A DNA stretch of 64,000 nucleotides from Dasania marina DSM 21967. Lineage in GTDB: Bacteria; Pseudomonadota; Gammaproteobacteria; Pseudomonadales; Dasaniaceae. Position 1 is the stretch's first letter. Each line of letters opens with the position of its first letter. Shown one piece after another: positions 16,900-27,651 of the stretch. The notes below the pieces were generated by a model that searched no databases, was not told the DNA's origin, and saw only the letters and a program-made list of their open reading frames with translations. The stretch lies in assembly GCF_000373485.1 (NCBI RefSeq), contig NZ_KB891575.1, positions 232,528-296,527 of the forward strand, written 5' to 3'. A program made the translations under genes and the position numbers.

Positions 16900-19245
16900 A
16901 TGAGCAGTATTTTTCAACGTATCTCTGCAGAACTATCCATACAGCCCCAGCAAGTTAGCGCCGCCGTAGGCCTGTTAGATGAAGGTGCCACGGTGCCTTT
17001 TATCTCCCGTTACCGTAAAGAAGTTACCGGAGGCCTAGATGATAGCCAAATGCGTAACCTGGAAGAGCGCCTGCGCTACCTGCGCGAAATGGAAGACCGG
17101 CGCGCAGCCATATTGAAAAGCATAGAGGAACAGGGCAAGCTCAGCCCTGAGTTAGCCAGCGACATTCATGCTGCCGACACCAAAAACCGCTTAGAAGATT
17201 TATACCTACCCTATAAAAAGAAGCGCCGCACCAAAGGCCAAATCGCCATAGAGTCGGGCCTAGAGCCGCTAGCCGAGGCACTGCTAGCCAATCCCACCCT
17301 AGCTCCCGAAGTGGAAGCCGCTAACTATATAGACGCCGATAAAGGCGTAGCCGATATTAAATCCGCTTTAGATGGCGCCAAGTACATATTAATGGAACGC
17401 TTCAGCGAAGACGCCAACCTCATCAGCCAATTGCGTAGCTACCTGTGGGAATTCGGCACCATGAGCAGCCGCATGAACGAAGGTAAGGAGCAGGAAGGCG
17501 AGAAATTCCGCGATTACTTTGAGCACGACGAGCCCATCAAACAAGTACCCTCGCATCGCGCCCTAGCTATGTTCCGCGGCCGCAATGAAGGCATGCTGAA
17601 TTTAAACATCGTGGTGGGCGACCCTAAAGAGGCCGCTAATGCAAAAACCGCCACCCACCCCTGTGAAGTCATGGTCGCCAAACACTGGACCATAGAAGAT
17701 CACGATCGCGCCGCCGACAAATGGCTGCGCGAAGTGGTGCGCTGGACGTGGCGCATTAAGCTCTACACCCATTTAGAAACCGATTTAATGGGGCAGGTTC
17801 GTGAGAGTGCCGAAGAAGAGGCCATCAAAGTATTTGCCAACAACCTAAAAGACTTATTACTGGCAGCACCGGCTGGCGCTAAAGCCACTATAGGCCTAGA
17901 CCCTGGCCTGCGCACCGGCGTTAAGGTGGCCGTAGTCGACGCCACCGGCAAAGTGCTAGACCACACCGCCATCTACCCCACCCCGCCACAAAATAAAATT
18001 GCCGCATCCGCCGCCGTGCTGATTAAATTTGCCGAAAAGTACAACGTGGAATTAATCGCCATAGGCAACGGCACCGCCAGCCGCGAAACCGATGCCTTTG
18101 TCGGTGATATTATTAAAGCGCGCCCCGATTTGGGCCTGAAAAAAGTCATCGTCAATGAAGCGGGTGCCTCCATTTATTCCGCCTCTGAATTTGCCTCTAA
18201 AGAATTCCCCGACCTAGACGTGACCATACGCGGCGCCATTTCTATTGCTAGACGCCTACAAGACCCTCTAGCCGAATTGGTAAAAATCGAGCCTAAAGCC
18301 ATAGGTGTAGGCCAATACCAACACGATGTTTCACAAACCCAACTGGCCCGCTCACTGGACGTGGTAATAGAAGATTGTGTAAACGCGGTAGGGGTAGATA
18401 TTAACACCGCCTCCAGCCCACTGCTAAGCAGAGTATCCGGCTTAAGCAGTAGCCAGGCCAATAAAATAGTTGATTACCGCGACGCCCACGGCGCGTTTAC
18501 CAAGCGGGAAGATTTAAAAAATATTAAAGGCTTTGGTGACAAGGCCTTTGAACAAGCCGCCGGGTTTTTACGTATTATGAACGGCGACAACCCACTAGAT
18601 GCCTCAGCGGTACACCCCGAGTCATACAGCGTGGTTGAAAAAATTGTGTCGCAACATAATATGCCCGTTAAAAACATTATGGGTGACAACCAATTCTTAA
18701 AAAGCCTAGATCCAAGCCAATTTACCGACGAAACATTTGGCCTACCCACAGTCACCGATATTATCAGCGAGTTAGCTAAGCCCGGTCGCGACCCGCGCCC
18801 TGAATTTAAAACCGCCGAACTCAAAGCCGGCATAGAAAAAATCTCTGACCTCAAGCCCGATATGATTTTGGAAGGCACCATCACCAACGTCACCAACTTT
18901 GGCGCCTTTGTGGATGTAGGCGTACACCAAGATGGCCTAGTGCATATTTCGGCACTGTCTGACACCTTTATTAAAGACCCGCGCGAAGTGGTGAAAGCCG
19001 GCGACATAGTTAAAGTAAAAGTGATGGAAGTGGACGTACAGCGCAAACGCATAGCCATGAGCATGCGCCTAACCGACAAGGCCGGTGAAGATAACCGCGC
19101 CGATAGAGGTAGCCAGCAAGATCGCAGCGGCGCCAACGTGAAAGCCCAGCGCCAGCAGCAACAAAAACAACAGCAAGCCCCCAGCAACAGCACCTTGGCC
19201 GACCTATTTAAAAACGCCAAAGTGAAACAGGGCAAGCGTTTATAA
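16900..19245 (+). CDS. tex: Tex family RNA-binding transcription accessory protein
   Basis: This 781-residue protein is near the usual Tex length (~785). It has an N-terminal helical Tex region ([17 protein letters not shown] near residue 32), a YqgF-like RNase H domain (~330-450, starting [10 protein letters not shown]), helix-hairpin-helix motifs (~495-560, [14 protein letters not shown]) and a C-terminal S1 RNA-binding domain (~650-720, [16 protein letters not shown]). The tail is rich in Gln. It acts in the cytoplasm on RNA and transcription and is conserved across bacteria. It is followed by an intrinsic terminator. Confidence 0.96.
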   Translation: MSSIFQRISAELSIQPQQVSAAVGLLDEGATVPFISRYRKEVTGGLDDSQMRNLEERLRYLREMEDRRAAILKSIEEQGKLSPELASDIHAADTKNRLEDLYLPYKKKRRTKGQIAIESGLEPLAEALLANPTLAPEVEAANYIDADKGVADIKSALDGAKYILMERFSEDANLISQLRSYLWEFGTMSSRMNEGKEQEGEKFRDYFEHDEPIKQVPSHRALAMFRGRNEGMLNLNIVVGDPKEAANAKTATHPCEVMVAKHWTIEDHDRAADKWLREVVRWTWRIKLYTHLETDLMGQVRESAEEEAIKVFANNLKDLLLAAPAGAKATIGLDPGLRTGVKVAVVDATGKVLDHTAIYPTPPQNKIAASAAVLIKFAEKYNVELIAIGNGTASRETDAFVGDIIKARPDLGLKKVIVNEAGASIYSASEFASKEFPDLDVTIRGAISIARRLQDPLAELVKIEPKAIGVGQYQHDVSQTQLARSLDVVIEDCVNAVGVDINTASSPLLSRVSGLSSSQANKIVDYRDAHGAFTKREDLKNIKGFGDKAFEQAAGFLRIMNGDNPLDASAVHPESYSVVEKIVSQHNMPVKNIMGDNQFLKSLDPSQFTDETFGLPTVTDIISELAKPGRDPRPEFKTAELKAGIEKISDLKPDMILEGTITNVTNFGAFVDVGVHQDGLVHISALSDTFIKDPREVVKAGDIVKVKVMEVDVQRKRIAMSMRLTDKAGEDNRADRGSQQDRSGANVKAQRQQQQKQQQAPSNSTLADLFKNAKVKQGKRL

Positions 19246-19293
19246 TATAATCGTCAAAAACTGCAGCAACAAACTGGATAGCTTAACGATGAT

Positions 19294-19324
19294 CAAGCTC
19301 TTACTTAGGTAAGGGCTTTTTTAT
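19294..19324 (+). terminator. intrinsic terminator after tex
   Basis: An AGCTCTTAC / GTAAGGGCT stem with loop TTAG is followed by a run of T (19317-19322). It is 50 bases past the tex stop. Confidence 0.8.
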
Positions 19325-19373
19325 TGCCTAAGAAATTTGGTTTGAACTTTACAGTTTACTTGCATCGATGACT

Positions 19374-19790
19374 GAGCCGGATACCGCCGCTACATGGTCT
19401 GGCCCCTCCCCCCTTTACCTAAAAAACGCCCGCGTCCGCTACTGAGCCTTAAGGCGCTGCGCTGTCTCATCCGCTACCACGGCCAGCCCTTTTATATTCC
19501 GCGACAGCATCCGACCCACCCCTCTAGCATCGTGCGTGTTTTATTTTCACACAAAGAATATGCACCGTGATGTCACTGCGATAGGCAGGTAATGACGCAA
19601 GGTTATTGCGGAATATAAAAGATGAGCGCTGAAGGAACGAATGAGACCGGCAGCTTTCCCCGCAGGGGTGCCGGGCTCAGGCGAGAGTGAAGGCAGCCCG
19701 GAGGGCCGCCATCATGCAGCAATGACCTTGGGCCATTACCGGGTTAAAAAACCATACCCAGACCAACAGATAACCTCTTGTTTTCGGTTT
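19374..19790. repeat. large palindromic repeat element, copy 1
   Basis: This is the first of two direct copies spaced 471-473 bases apart. The core is a perfect 14-bp inverted repeat, CTTTTATATTCCGC at 19489-19502 and GCGGAATATAAAAG at 19608-19621, around a ~105-base centre. Flanks on both sides remain partly complementary for over 100 bases (for example GTCTCAT on the left, ATGAGAC on the right). No convincing protein is encoded: the short frame inside it at 19641-19925 looks incidental. Confidence 0.8.
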
Positions 19791-19844
19791 TTAACGACGA
19801 GGGACGACTTGGGCCAATACAATGGTTTACTAACACCGAGGGCC

Positions 19845-20240
19845 GAGCCGGATACTGCCGCTACATGGTCTGGCCCCTCCCCCCCTTTACCTAAAAAGAC
19901 GCCCGCGTCCGCTACTGAGCCTTAAACCGCTGCGCTGTCTCATCCGCTACCACGGCCAGCCCTTTTATATTCCGCGACAGCATCCGACCCACCCCTCTAG
20001 CATCGTGCGTGTTTTATTTTCACACAAAGAATATGCACTGTGACGCCACTGCGATAGGCAGGTAATGGCGCAAGGTTATTGCGGAATATAAAAGATGAGC
20101 GCTGAGGGAACGCCTGAGACCGCCTTGCTTTCCCCGCAGGGGAAGACTGGCTTAGGCGAGAGTGAAGGCAGCCCTCCCCCCCCTGCAGGACAGCGCCGCC
20201 ATCATGAAGTAATAGCCTTGCGCCATTACCGAGTAAAAAC
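19845..20240. repeat. large palindromic repeat element, copy 2
   Basis: This second copy of the element has its 14-bp arms at 19962-19975 and 20081-20094. It is nearly identical to copy 1 across the left flank and centre, with scattered substitutions and small indels in the right flank. The two copies fill the spacer between tex and the convergent yajG gene. Confidence 0.8.
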
Positions 20241-20262
20241 TTTTAACTTAAAAACAAACCAT

Positions 20263-20311
20263 CTAGCGACTAGCGACTAGCGACTTCCAACTAGCGACTG
20301 TTAGCTGTTAC
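20263..20311. repeat. 7-base periodic repeat array, CTAGNNN family, entering yajG
   Basis: Heptads in perfect phase: CTAGCGA three times, CTTCCAA, CTAGCGA, CTGTTAG, CTGTTAC. The last two lie inside the end of yajG and encode its final residues and stop codon. Confidence 0.75.
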
Positions 20312-20879
20312 TCAAAAACGCCTTCACTTTAGGGTCATTCAAGGCACGTTGCAACGTTTGCGACAACACCTTATTAATTAATTTTTCATTAGTCGCCGCG
20401 GTAGGCTTAATCACTAACTGTTGGCTAATCGCGCTTTTATAAACACCGCTATGGTTTTTTTCAGCTACGTTAATTTCAACACGTAACACCGCTAATAAAT
20501 TCACTTTTGCAGTCACAGTATCTTTATCGTTTTCATACGTTAGCGTATCAACGATAACCTTAACTGTGGCCGCTGGCGGCTGATCACTATCCACCGAAAA
20601 ACCTTGCTGGCGCAAACCCGCTTTCGCCGCCTTTACCATCGCTTCGCCAACATCATTAGCCGGGGTAATTAAACTAGTACCGGGGTAAGCACCACCACGA
20701 CTACCTATAGCTTTATTGCTACGCTGATCTTCAGCCAACACTGCCACAATGCGACCCTGGCCATAAATATCATCAGCCACCTCTAGCTCAGGCTGTATCA
20801 TTACTTGTTGTGGGCTATAAGCACAAGCTGCCATAGCGGCTGCAGCGATGACTAGTAGTAATTTTTTTACACTTAACAT
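20301..20879 (-). CDS. yajG: YajG family lipoprotein
   Basis: This 192-residue protein has a lipoprotein signal peptide (lipobox AAAC near residues 16-19, then AYSPQQVMIQPEL) and a YajG-like domain. The function of the family is not established; it is an envelope lipoprotein. The gene is followed on the minus strand by heptad repeats that form its last codons. Its start lies 11 bases after the stop of the DUF2333 gene, so they are probably one operon. Confidence 0.85.
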   Translation of the reverse strand: MLSVKKLLLVIAAAAMAACAYSPQQVMIQPELEVADDIYGQGRIVAVLAEDQRSNKAIGSRGGAYPGTSLITPANDVGEAMVKAAKAGLRQQGFSVDSDQPPAATVKVIVDTLTYENDKDTVTAKVNLLAVLRVEINVAEKNHSGVYKSAISQQLVIKPTAATNEKLINKVLSQTLQRALNDPKVKAFLSNS

Positions 20880-20890
20880 TGTTATACCTT

Positions 20891-21913
20891 TTAACCGTTG
20901 GTTAATAATTCACGCAATTCAATAATAGAAGCATTGGCCCGTGAAATATACGAGGCCATTACCAAGGAGTGGTTGGCTAATAAACCAAAGCCATCACCAT
21001 TTAATATCATGGGGCTATACACAGCGTCTTGGGTACTCTCTAGCTCGCGTATAATTTGCTGCAAGCTCACTCGTGCATTCTTCTTCGCTAACACATCAGC
21101 AAAATCTATTTCTACCGCTTTTAAAAATTGAATTAATGCCCAGCTGGTACCACGCGCCTCGTAAAACACATCATCAATTTTTAGCCAAGGGGTTTTAATT
21201 TCCATCTCTTCTGGGCCAACGAGATATTGCTTAGCATCTGTGGAACCCGCCAAATCGGTATTTAACCGGCGCTTGCCGACACTGGCACTTAAGCGCTGCG
21301 ACAAACTACCCAAACGTGACTCTACGGTTTGCAGCCAATAATTCAAGTTATCAGTGCGGGCATAAAACTTTGCCGCGGACTGACTTTGGCTTTGTAAACT
21401 GGCCAAATATTTTTCTAACTGTTTGATGCCGTTGCGATACTCGGATTCCGAAGCGGGCACCGCCCAACTATTATTGGAGAAATTCAAACTGGGCTCAGCC
21501 TTAGCCAAAGACCTATTTTCAGTCGACTGGGTTTGCGAACGACTGAAACTTTCACGCATAGCCTTGGCTAAATCGCGCACCTGTATCAACACCCCATATT
21601 CCCAGTTGGGAATATTATCCAACCATACACCAGGCGGCAGAATGTCATTAGAAATAAAGCCACCGGGCTTAGACAGCAAGGTATCAGCAACACGAATTAA
21701 ACTTTCGGTAGTGGCCGTACCCACTACGGCACTGGCCGCTCTCTGGCTAGGTAAACCCTCAGGCTCTGATGACCAAAAAAAGCCCATCACTAGCGCAGCC
21801 AATAAATAAAGCGCCAACAGTAGCGGCGCAAAACGCCACAGGCCTTCGCCCATACCCTCCAGCGCCCGCTCTTTTTGTTCTTGATAATACTCTTTAACAC
21901 CCTGCCAATTCAT
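20891..21913 (-). CDS. DUF2333 family membrane-anchored protein
   Basis: This 340-residue protein has one N-terminal membrane helix (~residues 27-49, after NWQGVKEYYQEQKERALEG) and a long helical periplasmic region. The whole length fits the DUF2333 family found in Pseudomonas and relatives; its function is unknown. It sits between the PCu(A)C gene (13 bases upstream) and yajG (11 bases downstream), so it is likely co-transcribed with both. Confidence 0.8.
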   Translation of the reverse strand: MNWQGVKEYYQEQKERALEGMGEGLWRFAPLLLALYLLAALVMGFFWSSEPEGLPSQRAASAVVGTATTESLIRVADTLLSKPGGFISNDILPPGVWLDNIPNWEYGVLIQVRDLAKAMRESFSRSQTQSTENRSLAKAEPSLNFSNNSWAVPASESEYRNGIKQLEKYLASLQSQSQSAAKFYARTDNLNYWLQTVESRLGSLSQRLSASVGKRRLNTDLAGSTDAKQYLVGPEEMEIKTPWLKIDDVFYEARGTSWALIQFLKAVEIDFADVLAKKNARVSLQQIIRELESTQDAVYSPMILNGDGFGLLANHSLVMASYISRANASIIELRELLTNG

Positions 21914-21926
21914 AATTTACCCTAAC

Positions 21927-22388
21927 TTAATGGTGATGCTGATGCGTTTGTTCCGGCTCATTGAGCACACTGCGCACACTGAGTGTGGCGGTAGCTTGCG
22001 TGCCGTCACTGAGACTAAAGCGCAAGGCCACAGACTCGCCCTCAGGCAACGGCCGGCGCAAACCTAATAACATTAGATGATGGCCACCGGGCTGCAGTTG
22101 TACACGCTCTGCCGCGGCTATAGGCAAACGTTCTAGTTGCTCCATGTGCACCATGCCGTTGTGCTGGCGACTGGTATGTAGCTCTACTTTATCGGCGGCT
22201 TCTGAGCTAATCGCTACAATGGTTAGCGGCAACCTACCGGTATTGTGTAAGGTCATAAACGCTGCGGTATTAGGCTGGCCGGGAGGCAAACCGCGCACAT
22301 AGCCTTGCTCTATGATTAATTCCGCCTGCGCCCAAGTCGTCAACAAACACAGGCAGGCACTCATTATTATGCGCATATTACATTCCAT
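21927..22388 (-). CDS. copper chaperone PCu(A)C family protein
   Basis: This 153-residue periplasmic protein has a signal peptide (~1-22) and a PCu(A)C domain. The expected copper ligands are visible as the H-(x)n-M ... H-x-M pattern: ELHTSRQHNGMVHMEQL at ~72-88 and GGHHLMLLGL at ~103-112. It ends with a His-rich tail (HQHHH), which may add metal affinity. The family delivers Cu(I) to cytochrome oxidase. The gene lies four bases after the TPR gene. Confidence 0.9.
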   Translation of the reverse strand: MECNMRIIMSACLCLLTTWAQAELIIEQGYVRGLPPGQPNTAAFMTLHNTGRLPLTIVAISSEAADKVELHTSRQHNGMVHMEQLERLPIAAAERVQLQPGGHHLMLLGLRRPLPEGESVALRFSLSDGTQATATLSVRSVLNEPEQTHQHHH

Positions 22389-22391
22389 AGT

Positions 22392-23117
22392 TTAACCATC
22401 AGCCGCCGCCGATAACGTCATATCAATCAGCACAATTTTAGGCACGCTGCCCAACTGAATATTGCCCCGCAAGCGGTAACCGGCTACCGACTCGCGCATG
22501 TGTTTATAAATCCAGCGCCCTTCCCTATCGGACCTAGCTACAATCAATAAGCGCGAAGACAGTTTTTTTGCGCGTAAGGCCAATTCCGTTAGCTGCGCCT
22601 TCACCTGGGTATTTTGTTGCGATAGATCATGCGGCGACAGGGTAAATTCATTCTTCGCCGCCTTAGGGGCAGGGTAACGCTGCTTAATCGCTGCCGCCTC
22701 TGCCGGCGATACCGACACCTGCTGCGCCCGCTCCAGCATTAACTCCGCCTTCGCCCTATCCCCTTCTATATAAGCCTCTTGCGCCAAGGCCACATAAGCC
22801 TGGCCAATTTGCCGCATACCTTGATGCGCTTGCGGGTGCTGACTATCTAAAGCCAACGCCTGCTGAAACCACTGATAGGCGTTATCATCCTTAGGCCATA
22901 ATAAACGCTGGGCAGCTACGGCCTGCTGGCCCTGCAATAAATAGTAGCGCAAGCGTCGCTGGTCCGACTCAGGTAATGCGCTGGTGGCTGAGGATTGCGC
23001 GACTGCCTTGTTTGGAAATCCAGCCGCCACGACTAACAGCTGAGCAAGCATAAGTACGACTAGCGCACTGTTTTTGGCCTGCCGGGGTGAAACTTTGAGC
23101 ACGATAGCCTGCCTCAA
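22392..23117 (-). CDS. TPR-containing exported protein of unknown function
   Basis: This 241-residue protein has an N-terminal membrane helix or signal peptide (~18-40) and TPR-like helices at ~50-130 (AYQWFQQALALDSQHPQAH). The C-terminal domain has an LLIVARSDREGRWIYKHMRE segment and a strand pattern like an OmpA-type or periplasmic-binding half-domain; I cannot name it. It heads the minus-strand group with the PCu(A)C gene and is divergent from dsbD. Confidence 0.6.
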   Translation of the reverse strand: MRQAIVLKVSPRQAKNSALVVLMLAQLLVVAAGFPNKAVAQSSATSALPESDQRRLRYYLLQGQQAVAAQRLLWPKDDNAYQWFQQALALDSQHPQAHQGMRQIGQAYVALAQEAYIEGDRAKAELMLERAQQVSVSPAEAAAIKQRYPAPKAAKNEFTLSPHDLSQQNTQVKAQLTELALRAKKLSSRLLIVARSDREGRWIYKHMRESVAGYRLRGNIQLGSVPKIVLIDMTLSAAADG

Positions 23118-23207
23118 TAAAAATTACTATACAATAAACCCTTAATAGATAAGGCTTGTCACCATAACGGGTAAGCCACCATCATAAAACAGCGCAGCGG
23201 GTGTTTC

Positions 23208-24953
23208 ATGCTTTTTAAACTTTTCTTTGCCTTTAGCCTTAGTCTTTTCGGCTTAATCAGCCAGTGCTTTAGCCAATTCGATGAAGCTCCCACCTTCCTA
23301 CCGGTAGAAGAAGCCTACCAGCTCAGTGGCTTTTTTAATCAAGATCACAGCTTGGAGCTACACTGGCAAATTGCGCCCAACTACTACCTTTATAAGCACA
23401 GCTTTACATTCACCTTAAACGCAAGCCCGTTAACTAAAGAGGGCAGCCAAAACACACTCCCCATTAAAGCCGATATAGAGGCTGGCCTAGCCAAACAGGA
23501 CGAGTATTTTGGTGACGTAGAGGTGTACTACCATAGCAGCGCGGTCACACTTACCGATATACCCAAAACGGGCGAGTACCAACTCACCGTCACCAGCCAA
23601 GGTTGCGCCGATGCCGGCCTATGCTACCCACCGCGCAAACAACTGTTTGCCATTAATGCCGACCAACAAAGCCTGACTGAAATAATTGCGGCAGATATCA
23701 GCAGCGCCGCTAACAGTGCCACCAGCAACAACAACGTTGCCGACGGTAATAATCCTGCACCCAGCTCGCTGCTTTACGCCTTGCTGCTAGCCATAATGGG
23801 CGGCGCCATTTTGAACTTAATGCCCTGCGTCTTTCCGGTGCTGAGCTTGAAAATTTTGAGCTTTACCCAAGATAAAGATCACAATCACTCTCTGCACGGC
23901 ATTAGCTACAGCGTCGGGGTGGTGGTCAGCTTCGTCGCTGTCGCCGCTACATTAATTGGCCTGCAAGCCGCCGGCCAGGCCATAGGCTGGGGCTTTCAAT
24001 TACAAAGTCCCTGGTTTGTCGCCGCCCTGGCCTATCTATTTTTTGTCATGGGCCTAAGCCTTTCGGGCGCCATAGAGCTGGGCCAAAGCTGGATGGGCCT
24101 AGGCAACAAACTGGCGGCTAAGCAAGGTTATAGCGGCAGCTTTTTTACCGGCGTACTGGCCACCGTGGTCGCCAGCCCCTGCACCGCCCCTTTTATGGGC
24201 ACCGCACTGGGTTACGCCATCACCCAAGATGCCGCAACGGCTCTACTGGTGTTTGCCGCCCTAGGCCTAGGCATGGCACTGCCGGTACTCATTATGGCCC
24301 ACAGCCCACGGCTGCTTAACAAACTACCCAAACCCGGCCCTTGGATGGAACAGCTAAAGCAGTTTTTAGCCTTCCCACTATATGCGACTACCCTGTGGCT
24401 ATGCTGGGTAATAGGCAAACAAACCGGCGTTAATGGCATGCTGCTGATTTTAATCGGCTGCCTACTTATCGCCCTAGCTTTGTGGCTATGGCAACAGCAC
24501 TGGCTACGCAAAACACTGAGCCTAGCCTGCTTGGCCACCGCCCTATGGTTAATTAGCAATCCGCTACTAACCCCCAGCAGCGAACAAACCAGCGATAAAG
24601 CGTGGCAAGCTTACAGCCCCGAGCTGCTGAGCACACTGCGCCAACAACAGCAGCTGATTTTCGTCAACCTCACCGCCGACTGGTGCATTACCTGCCTAGC
24701 CAACGAGAAGATCACCCTAGACACCGACGAAGTAAAAGCAGGCTTTCTCGCCCATAAGGTGCGCTACCTCAAAGGCGACTGGACCAACCACGACCCCGCC
24801 ATCAGCGCACTGCTACAACAGCACGGCCGCACGGGGATACCGCTGTATTTGCTGTACCCAGCCACGGCTGATAGCTCGGCCATTGTTCTGCCGCAAATAT
24901 TGAGCAAGTCGATGCTACTGGAAAAAATCGCCCAATTTAGTAACAAAAACTAA
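23208..24953 (+). CDS. dsbD: thiol:disulfide interchange protein DsbD
   Basis: This 581-residue DsbD has a signal peptide (~1-22), an N-terminal periplasmic domain with the Cys133/Cys139 pair (GCADAGLC), an eight-helix membrane domain (~190-450) with Cys in MPCVFP and SPCTAP, and a C-terminal thioredoxin-like domain with Cys493-x-x-Cys496 (DWCITC). It carries electrons from cytoplasmic thioredoxin to the periplasm for disulfide isomerisation and cytochrome c maturation. All redox cysteines are present. It is monocistronic and divergent from the TPR gene. Confidence 0.96.
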   Translation: MLFKLFFAFSLSLFGLISQCFSQFDEAPTFLPVEEAYQLSGFFNQDHSLELHWQIAPNYYLYKHSFTFTLNASPLTKEGSQNTLPIKADIEAGLAKQDEYFGDVEVYYHSSAVTLTDIPKTGEYQLTVTSQGCADAGLCYPPRKQLFAINADQQSLTEIIAADISSAANSATSNNNVADGNNPAPSSLLYALLLAIMGGAILNLMPCVFPVLSLKILSFTQDKDHNHSLHGISYSVGVVVSFVAVAATLIGLQAAGQAIGWGFQLQSPWFVAALAYLFFVMGLSLSGAIELGQSWMGLGNKLAAKQGYSGSFFTGVLATVVASPCTAPFMGTALGYAITQDAATALLVFAALGLGMALPVLIMAHSPRLLNKLPKPGPWMEQLKQFLAFPLYATTLWLCWVIGKQTGVNGMLLILIGCLLIALALWLWQQHWLRKTLSLACLATALWLISNPLLTPSSEQTSDKAWQAYSPELLSTLRQQQQLIFVNLTADWCITCLANEKITLDTDEVKAGFLAHKVRYLKGDWTNHDPAISALLQQHGRTGIPLYLLYPATADSSAIVLPQILSKSMLLEKIAQFSNKN

Positions 24954-25307
24954 CCAATACACGAAAAAAACAAAAGTTCCTGCAAGTTAGCGTCACTTTT
25001 CTAGATTATAGCAACAAAGTTCGCGAAATAGCCTGATATCCCATTAATGACCCGTTATTGTGACGACATTTGCCGCGAACGTGTCCAGAAAAAATAAGGC
25101 CAAAAGGCCAAAAATAGTCGATCTTGCAGTTAAAATCTGCAAAATTGTCGCTAAATGCATTGAAGTTAACAAATGTTGGACTACATTATTCTTTTAAGGC
25201 AGAATCCCCACTGTCTTAAATTTAAGCACTCTTAACATTTAAGCCCCGCTTGCCCAAAGCCGGCCCAGACCCGCTCAGCAAGCACAGAGAAAAATATCGA
25301 GAACCGT
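24954..25307 (+). other. intergenic region with candidate aroQ-acc promoter
   Basis: No gene is seen. It is AT-rich, with a candidate promoter TTGAAG (25160-25165) and TACATT (25182-25187) at 16-base spacing, about 120 bases before aroQ. A small TTGCAG/CTGCAA dyad lies at 25124-25142. The long leader could be regulatory for the aroQ-accB-accC operon, but no known RNA motif is recognised. Confidence 0.4.
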
Positions 25308-25742
25308 ATGGCATCACTATTAGTTTTACACGGCCCCAATCTTAATCTGCTAGGCAGCCGCGAGCCCGAGGTTTATGGCTCAGCCACGCTAGACGACATC
25401 AACCGCGAACTCACGGATGCGGCACTGGCTAGCGGCCATCACCTGCTAGCCATGCAGAGCAATGCCGAATACGAACTCATTGATCGCATACATACCGCCA
25501 AGCAAGAAGGGATTAACTTCATTATTTTTAACCCCGGCGCCTTCACCCATACCAGCGTAGCCCTGCGCGACGCTTTACTGGCTGTGGATATCCCGTTTAT
25601 TGAAGTACATCTCTCCAATATTTATAAGCGTGAGGCTTTTAGGCATCACTCGTATTTTTCAGATATAGCCGAGGGCGTGATTTGCGGCCTAGGCACACAT
25701 AGCTATTTACTGGCCTTCCAGGCGGCACTGAGCAAACTGTAA
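25308..25742 (+). CDS. aroQ: 3-dehydroquinate dehydratase, type II
   Basis: This 144-residue type II dehydroquinase has a normal length. Its motifs are [18 protein letters not shown] (active-site Asn and Tyr), [16 protein letters not shown] and EVHLSN. It catalyses the third step of the shikimate pathway and forms dodecamers in the cytoplasm. Its place directly before accB-accC is the usual gammaproteobacterial arrangement. Confidence 0.97.
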   Translation: MASLLVLHGPNLNLLGSREPEVYGSATLDDINRELTDAALASGHHLLAMQSNAEYELIDRIHTAKQEGINFIIFNPGAFTHTSVALRDALLAVDIPFIEVHLSNIYKREAFRHHSYFSDIAEGVICGLGTHSYLLAFQAALSKL

Positions 25743-25798
25743 CGCTCACGTCACCTTAAGCCCTCCACACTAACAACACAGCGAATAGAGAGCCCCCC

Positions 25799-26251
25799 AT
25801 GGATATACGCAAAGTTAAGAAACTGATCGAATTATTAGAAGAATCCAATATCGATGAAATAGAAATAAAAGAAGGCGAAGAGTCGGTACGTATCAGCCGC
25901 AATGGCGCCGCGTCTGCACCTATGGCGTACGCTCACGCCCCCATGCCAGCCCCAGTTGCCCCGGCACCCGTAGCGGCAGCCCCCATCGCTGAACCCGCCG
26001 CCGCGCCAGCACCCGCAGGCCACTTGGTAAAATCACCTATGGTAGGCACGTTTTACGCCGCCGCCTCACCCGGCTCACCTAACTTTGTGGAAGTAGGTAA
26101 GTCAGTGAAAGTGGGCGATGTCATATGCATTATCGAAGCAATGAAGATGATGAACCAAATCGAAGCCGATAAGGCCGGTATTATTGAAGCCGTTCTGGTT
26201 GAAGACGGTCAGCCCGTTGAGTTTGATCAACCGCTGGTTACCATCGTCTAG
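25799..26251 (+). CDS. accB: biotin carboxyl carrier protein of acetyl-CoA carboxylase
   Basis: This 150-residue protein has an N-terminal helical part ([16 protein letters not shown]), a Pro/Ala-rich linker (~40-75) and a C-terminal biotinyl domain with the biotinylation site Lys116 in EAMKMM. It carries carboxybiotin between AccC and the AccAD transferase in fatty acid synthesis. It is followed after 38 bases by accC. Confidence 0.97.
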   Translation: MDIRKVKKLIELLEESNIDEIEIKEGEESVRISRNGAASAPMAYAHAPMPAPVAPAPVAAAPIAEPAAAPAPAGHLVKSPMVGTFYAAASPGSPNFVEVGKSVKVGDVICIIEAMKMMNQIEADKAGIIEAVLVEDGQPVEFDQPLVTIV

Positions 26252-26289
26252 CCACCATGCAACCGCTTCAACTAAATTAGGTACATCCC

Positions 26290-27633
26290 ATGTTTGAAAA
26301 AATAGTCATCGCCAACCGCGGCGAAATTGCGCTACGCATATTGCGCGCCTGTAAAGAGATGGGTATTAAAACCGTCGCTGTACACTCACAGGCCGACAAA
26401 GATTTAAAACACGTACGCCTAGCCGATGAGTCTGTCTGCATAGGCCCGGCACCGTCGGCATTAAGCTACTTAAACATACCGGCTATCATCAGCGCCGCCG
26501 AAGTCACTGACGCCAACGCCATACACCCCGGCTATGGGTTTTTAGCTGAAAACGCTGATTTTGCCGAACAAGTTCAAAAAAGTGGCTTCACTTTTATCGG
26601 TCCAGATCCCGATGTCATACGCGAGATGGGCGATAAAGTCGCCGCTATCAAAGCCATGCAAAAAGCCGGTGTACCCACCGTGCCAGGCTCTAACGGTCCT
26701 CTACCCCAGGACGACAGCGAGCGCTGCATGGCCATAGCCCGTGACATCGGCTACCCCATTATCATTAAAGCTGCCGCCGGTGGTGGTGGCCGCGGTATGC
26801 GCGTAGTGCATACCGAAGCCGCTTTAATGAATTCCATACACGTAACCCGCTCAGAAGCTGGCGCGGCCTTTGGCGACGCCACGGTTTACATGGAGAAGTT
26901 TTTACAAAACCCTCGCCACGTAGAAGTACAAATACTCTCTGACGGCCAAGGCAACGCCATACACTTATATGATCGCGACTGCTCTTTACAGCGTCGCCAT
27001 CAAAAAGTGCTAGAAGAAGCTCCCGCCCCCGGCATTAATGAAGAGGCCAGACAAGCCACTTATGCAGCTTGTATCAAAGCCTGTATAGACATTAAATATC
27101 GCGGCGCCGGCACCTTCGAGTTTTTATATGAAGATGGCCGCTTCTACTTTATAGAAATGAACACCCGCATACAGGTTGAGCACCCCGTATCAGAAATGAT
27201 TACCGGCATAGACTTAATCAAAGAGCAAATCAAAGTTTGCGCAGGCATCCCTTTAGCTATTAAGCAAGCGGATGTGCCCCTACGCGGCCACTCCTTTGAA
27301 TGCCGCATCAACGCTGAAGACCCGAAAACCTTTATGCCCTGCCCTGGCACCGTCACCATGTACCACCCACCTGGCGGCCTAGGCGTAAGAGTAGACTCAC
27401 ACTTGTACTCTGGCTACACAGTCCCCCCCACCTATGACTCTATGATCGCCAAGGTGATTACCTGGGGGGAAGATAGGGAAGCAGCCCTTGCTCGCATGCG
27501 CAGCGCGCTGGATGAAATGGTGATTGAAGGCATACGTACCAACATTGCCTTGCAACAAGATTTAGTGCGGGACTCGGCCTTTATCAAAGGTGGTGTTAAT
27601 ATCCACTATTTAGAGAAGAAGCTAGGCCTCTAA
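26290..27633 (+). CDS. accC: biotin carboxylase subunit of acetyl-CoA carboxylase
   Basis: This 447-residue protein matches AccC in length. Its features are the N-terminal [20 protein letters not shown], the ATP-grasp glycine loop [11 protein letters not shown] (~162-172), the active-site [16 protein letters not shown] segment (here [12 protein letters not shown]) and [12 protein letters not shown]. It carboxylates the biotin on AccB using ATP and bicarbonate. It ends in front of an intrinsic terminator. Confidence 0.97.
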   Translation: MFEKIVIANRGEIALRILRACKEMGIKTVAVHSQADKDLKHVRLADESVCIGPAPSALSYLNIPAIISAAEVTDANAIHPGYGFLAENADFAEQVQKSGFTFIGPDPDVIREMGDKVAAIKAMQKAGVPTVPGSNGPLPQDDSERCMAIARDIGYPIIIKAAAGGGGRGMRVVHTEAALMNSIHVTRSEAGAAFGDATVYMEKFLQNPRHVEVQILSDGQGNAIHLYDRDCSLQRRHQKVLEEAPAPGINEEARQATYAACIKACIDIKYRGAGTFEFLYEDGRFYFIEMNTRIQVEHPVSEMITGIDLIKEQIKVCAGIPLAIKQADVPLRGHSFECRINAEDPKTFMPCPGTVTMYHPPGGLGVRVDSHLYSGYTVPPTYDSMIAKVITWGEDREAALARMRSALDEMVIEGIRTNIALQQDLVRDSAFIKGGVNIHYLEKKLGL

Positions 27634-27651
27634 CGACCAGCTCTTGTTTAA

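Noticed and set aside
19641..19925. Short open frame inside palindromic element copy 1 (and a similar one at 20095-20280 in copy 2)
   Set aside because: The two copies do not keep the same frame or protein sequence, and the frames lie in the non-coding repeat. No ribosome site or family match.
19374..20240. Palindromic repeats as integron attC sites
   Set aside because: No consistent RYYYAAC/GTTRRRY core pair, no gene cassettes between copies and no integrase in the window.
25124..25142. TTGCAG/CTGCAA dyad upstream of aroQ as an operator
   Set aside because: A 6-bp dyad with a 7-base gap is expected by chance in AT-rich DNA. It is only mentioned in the intergenic entry.
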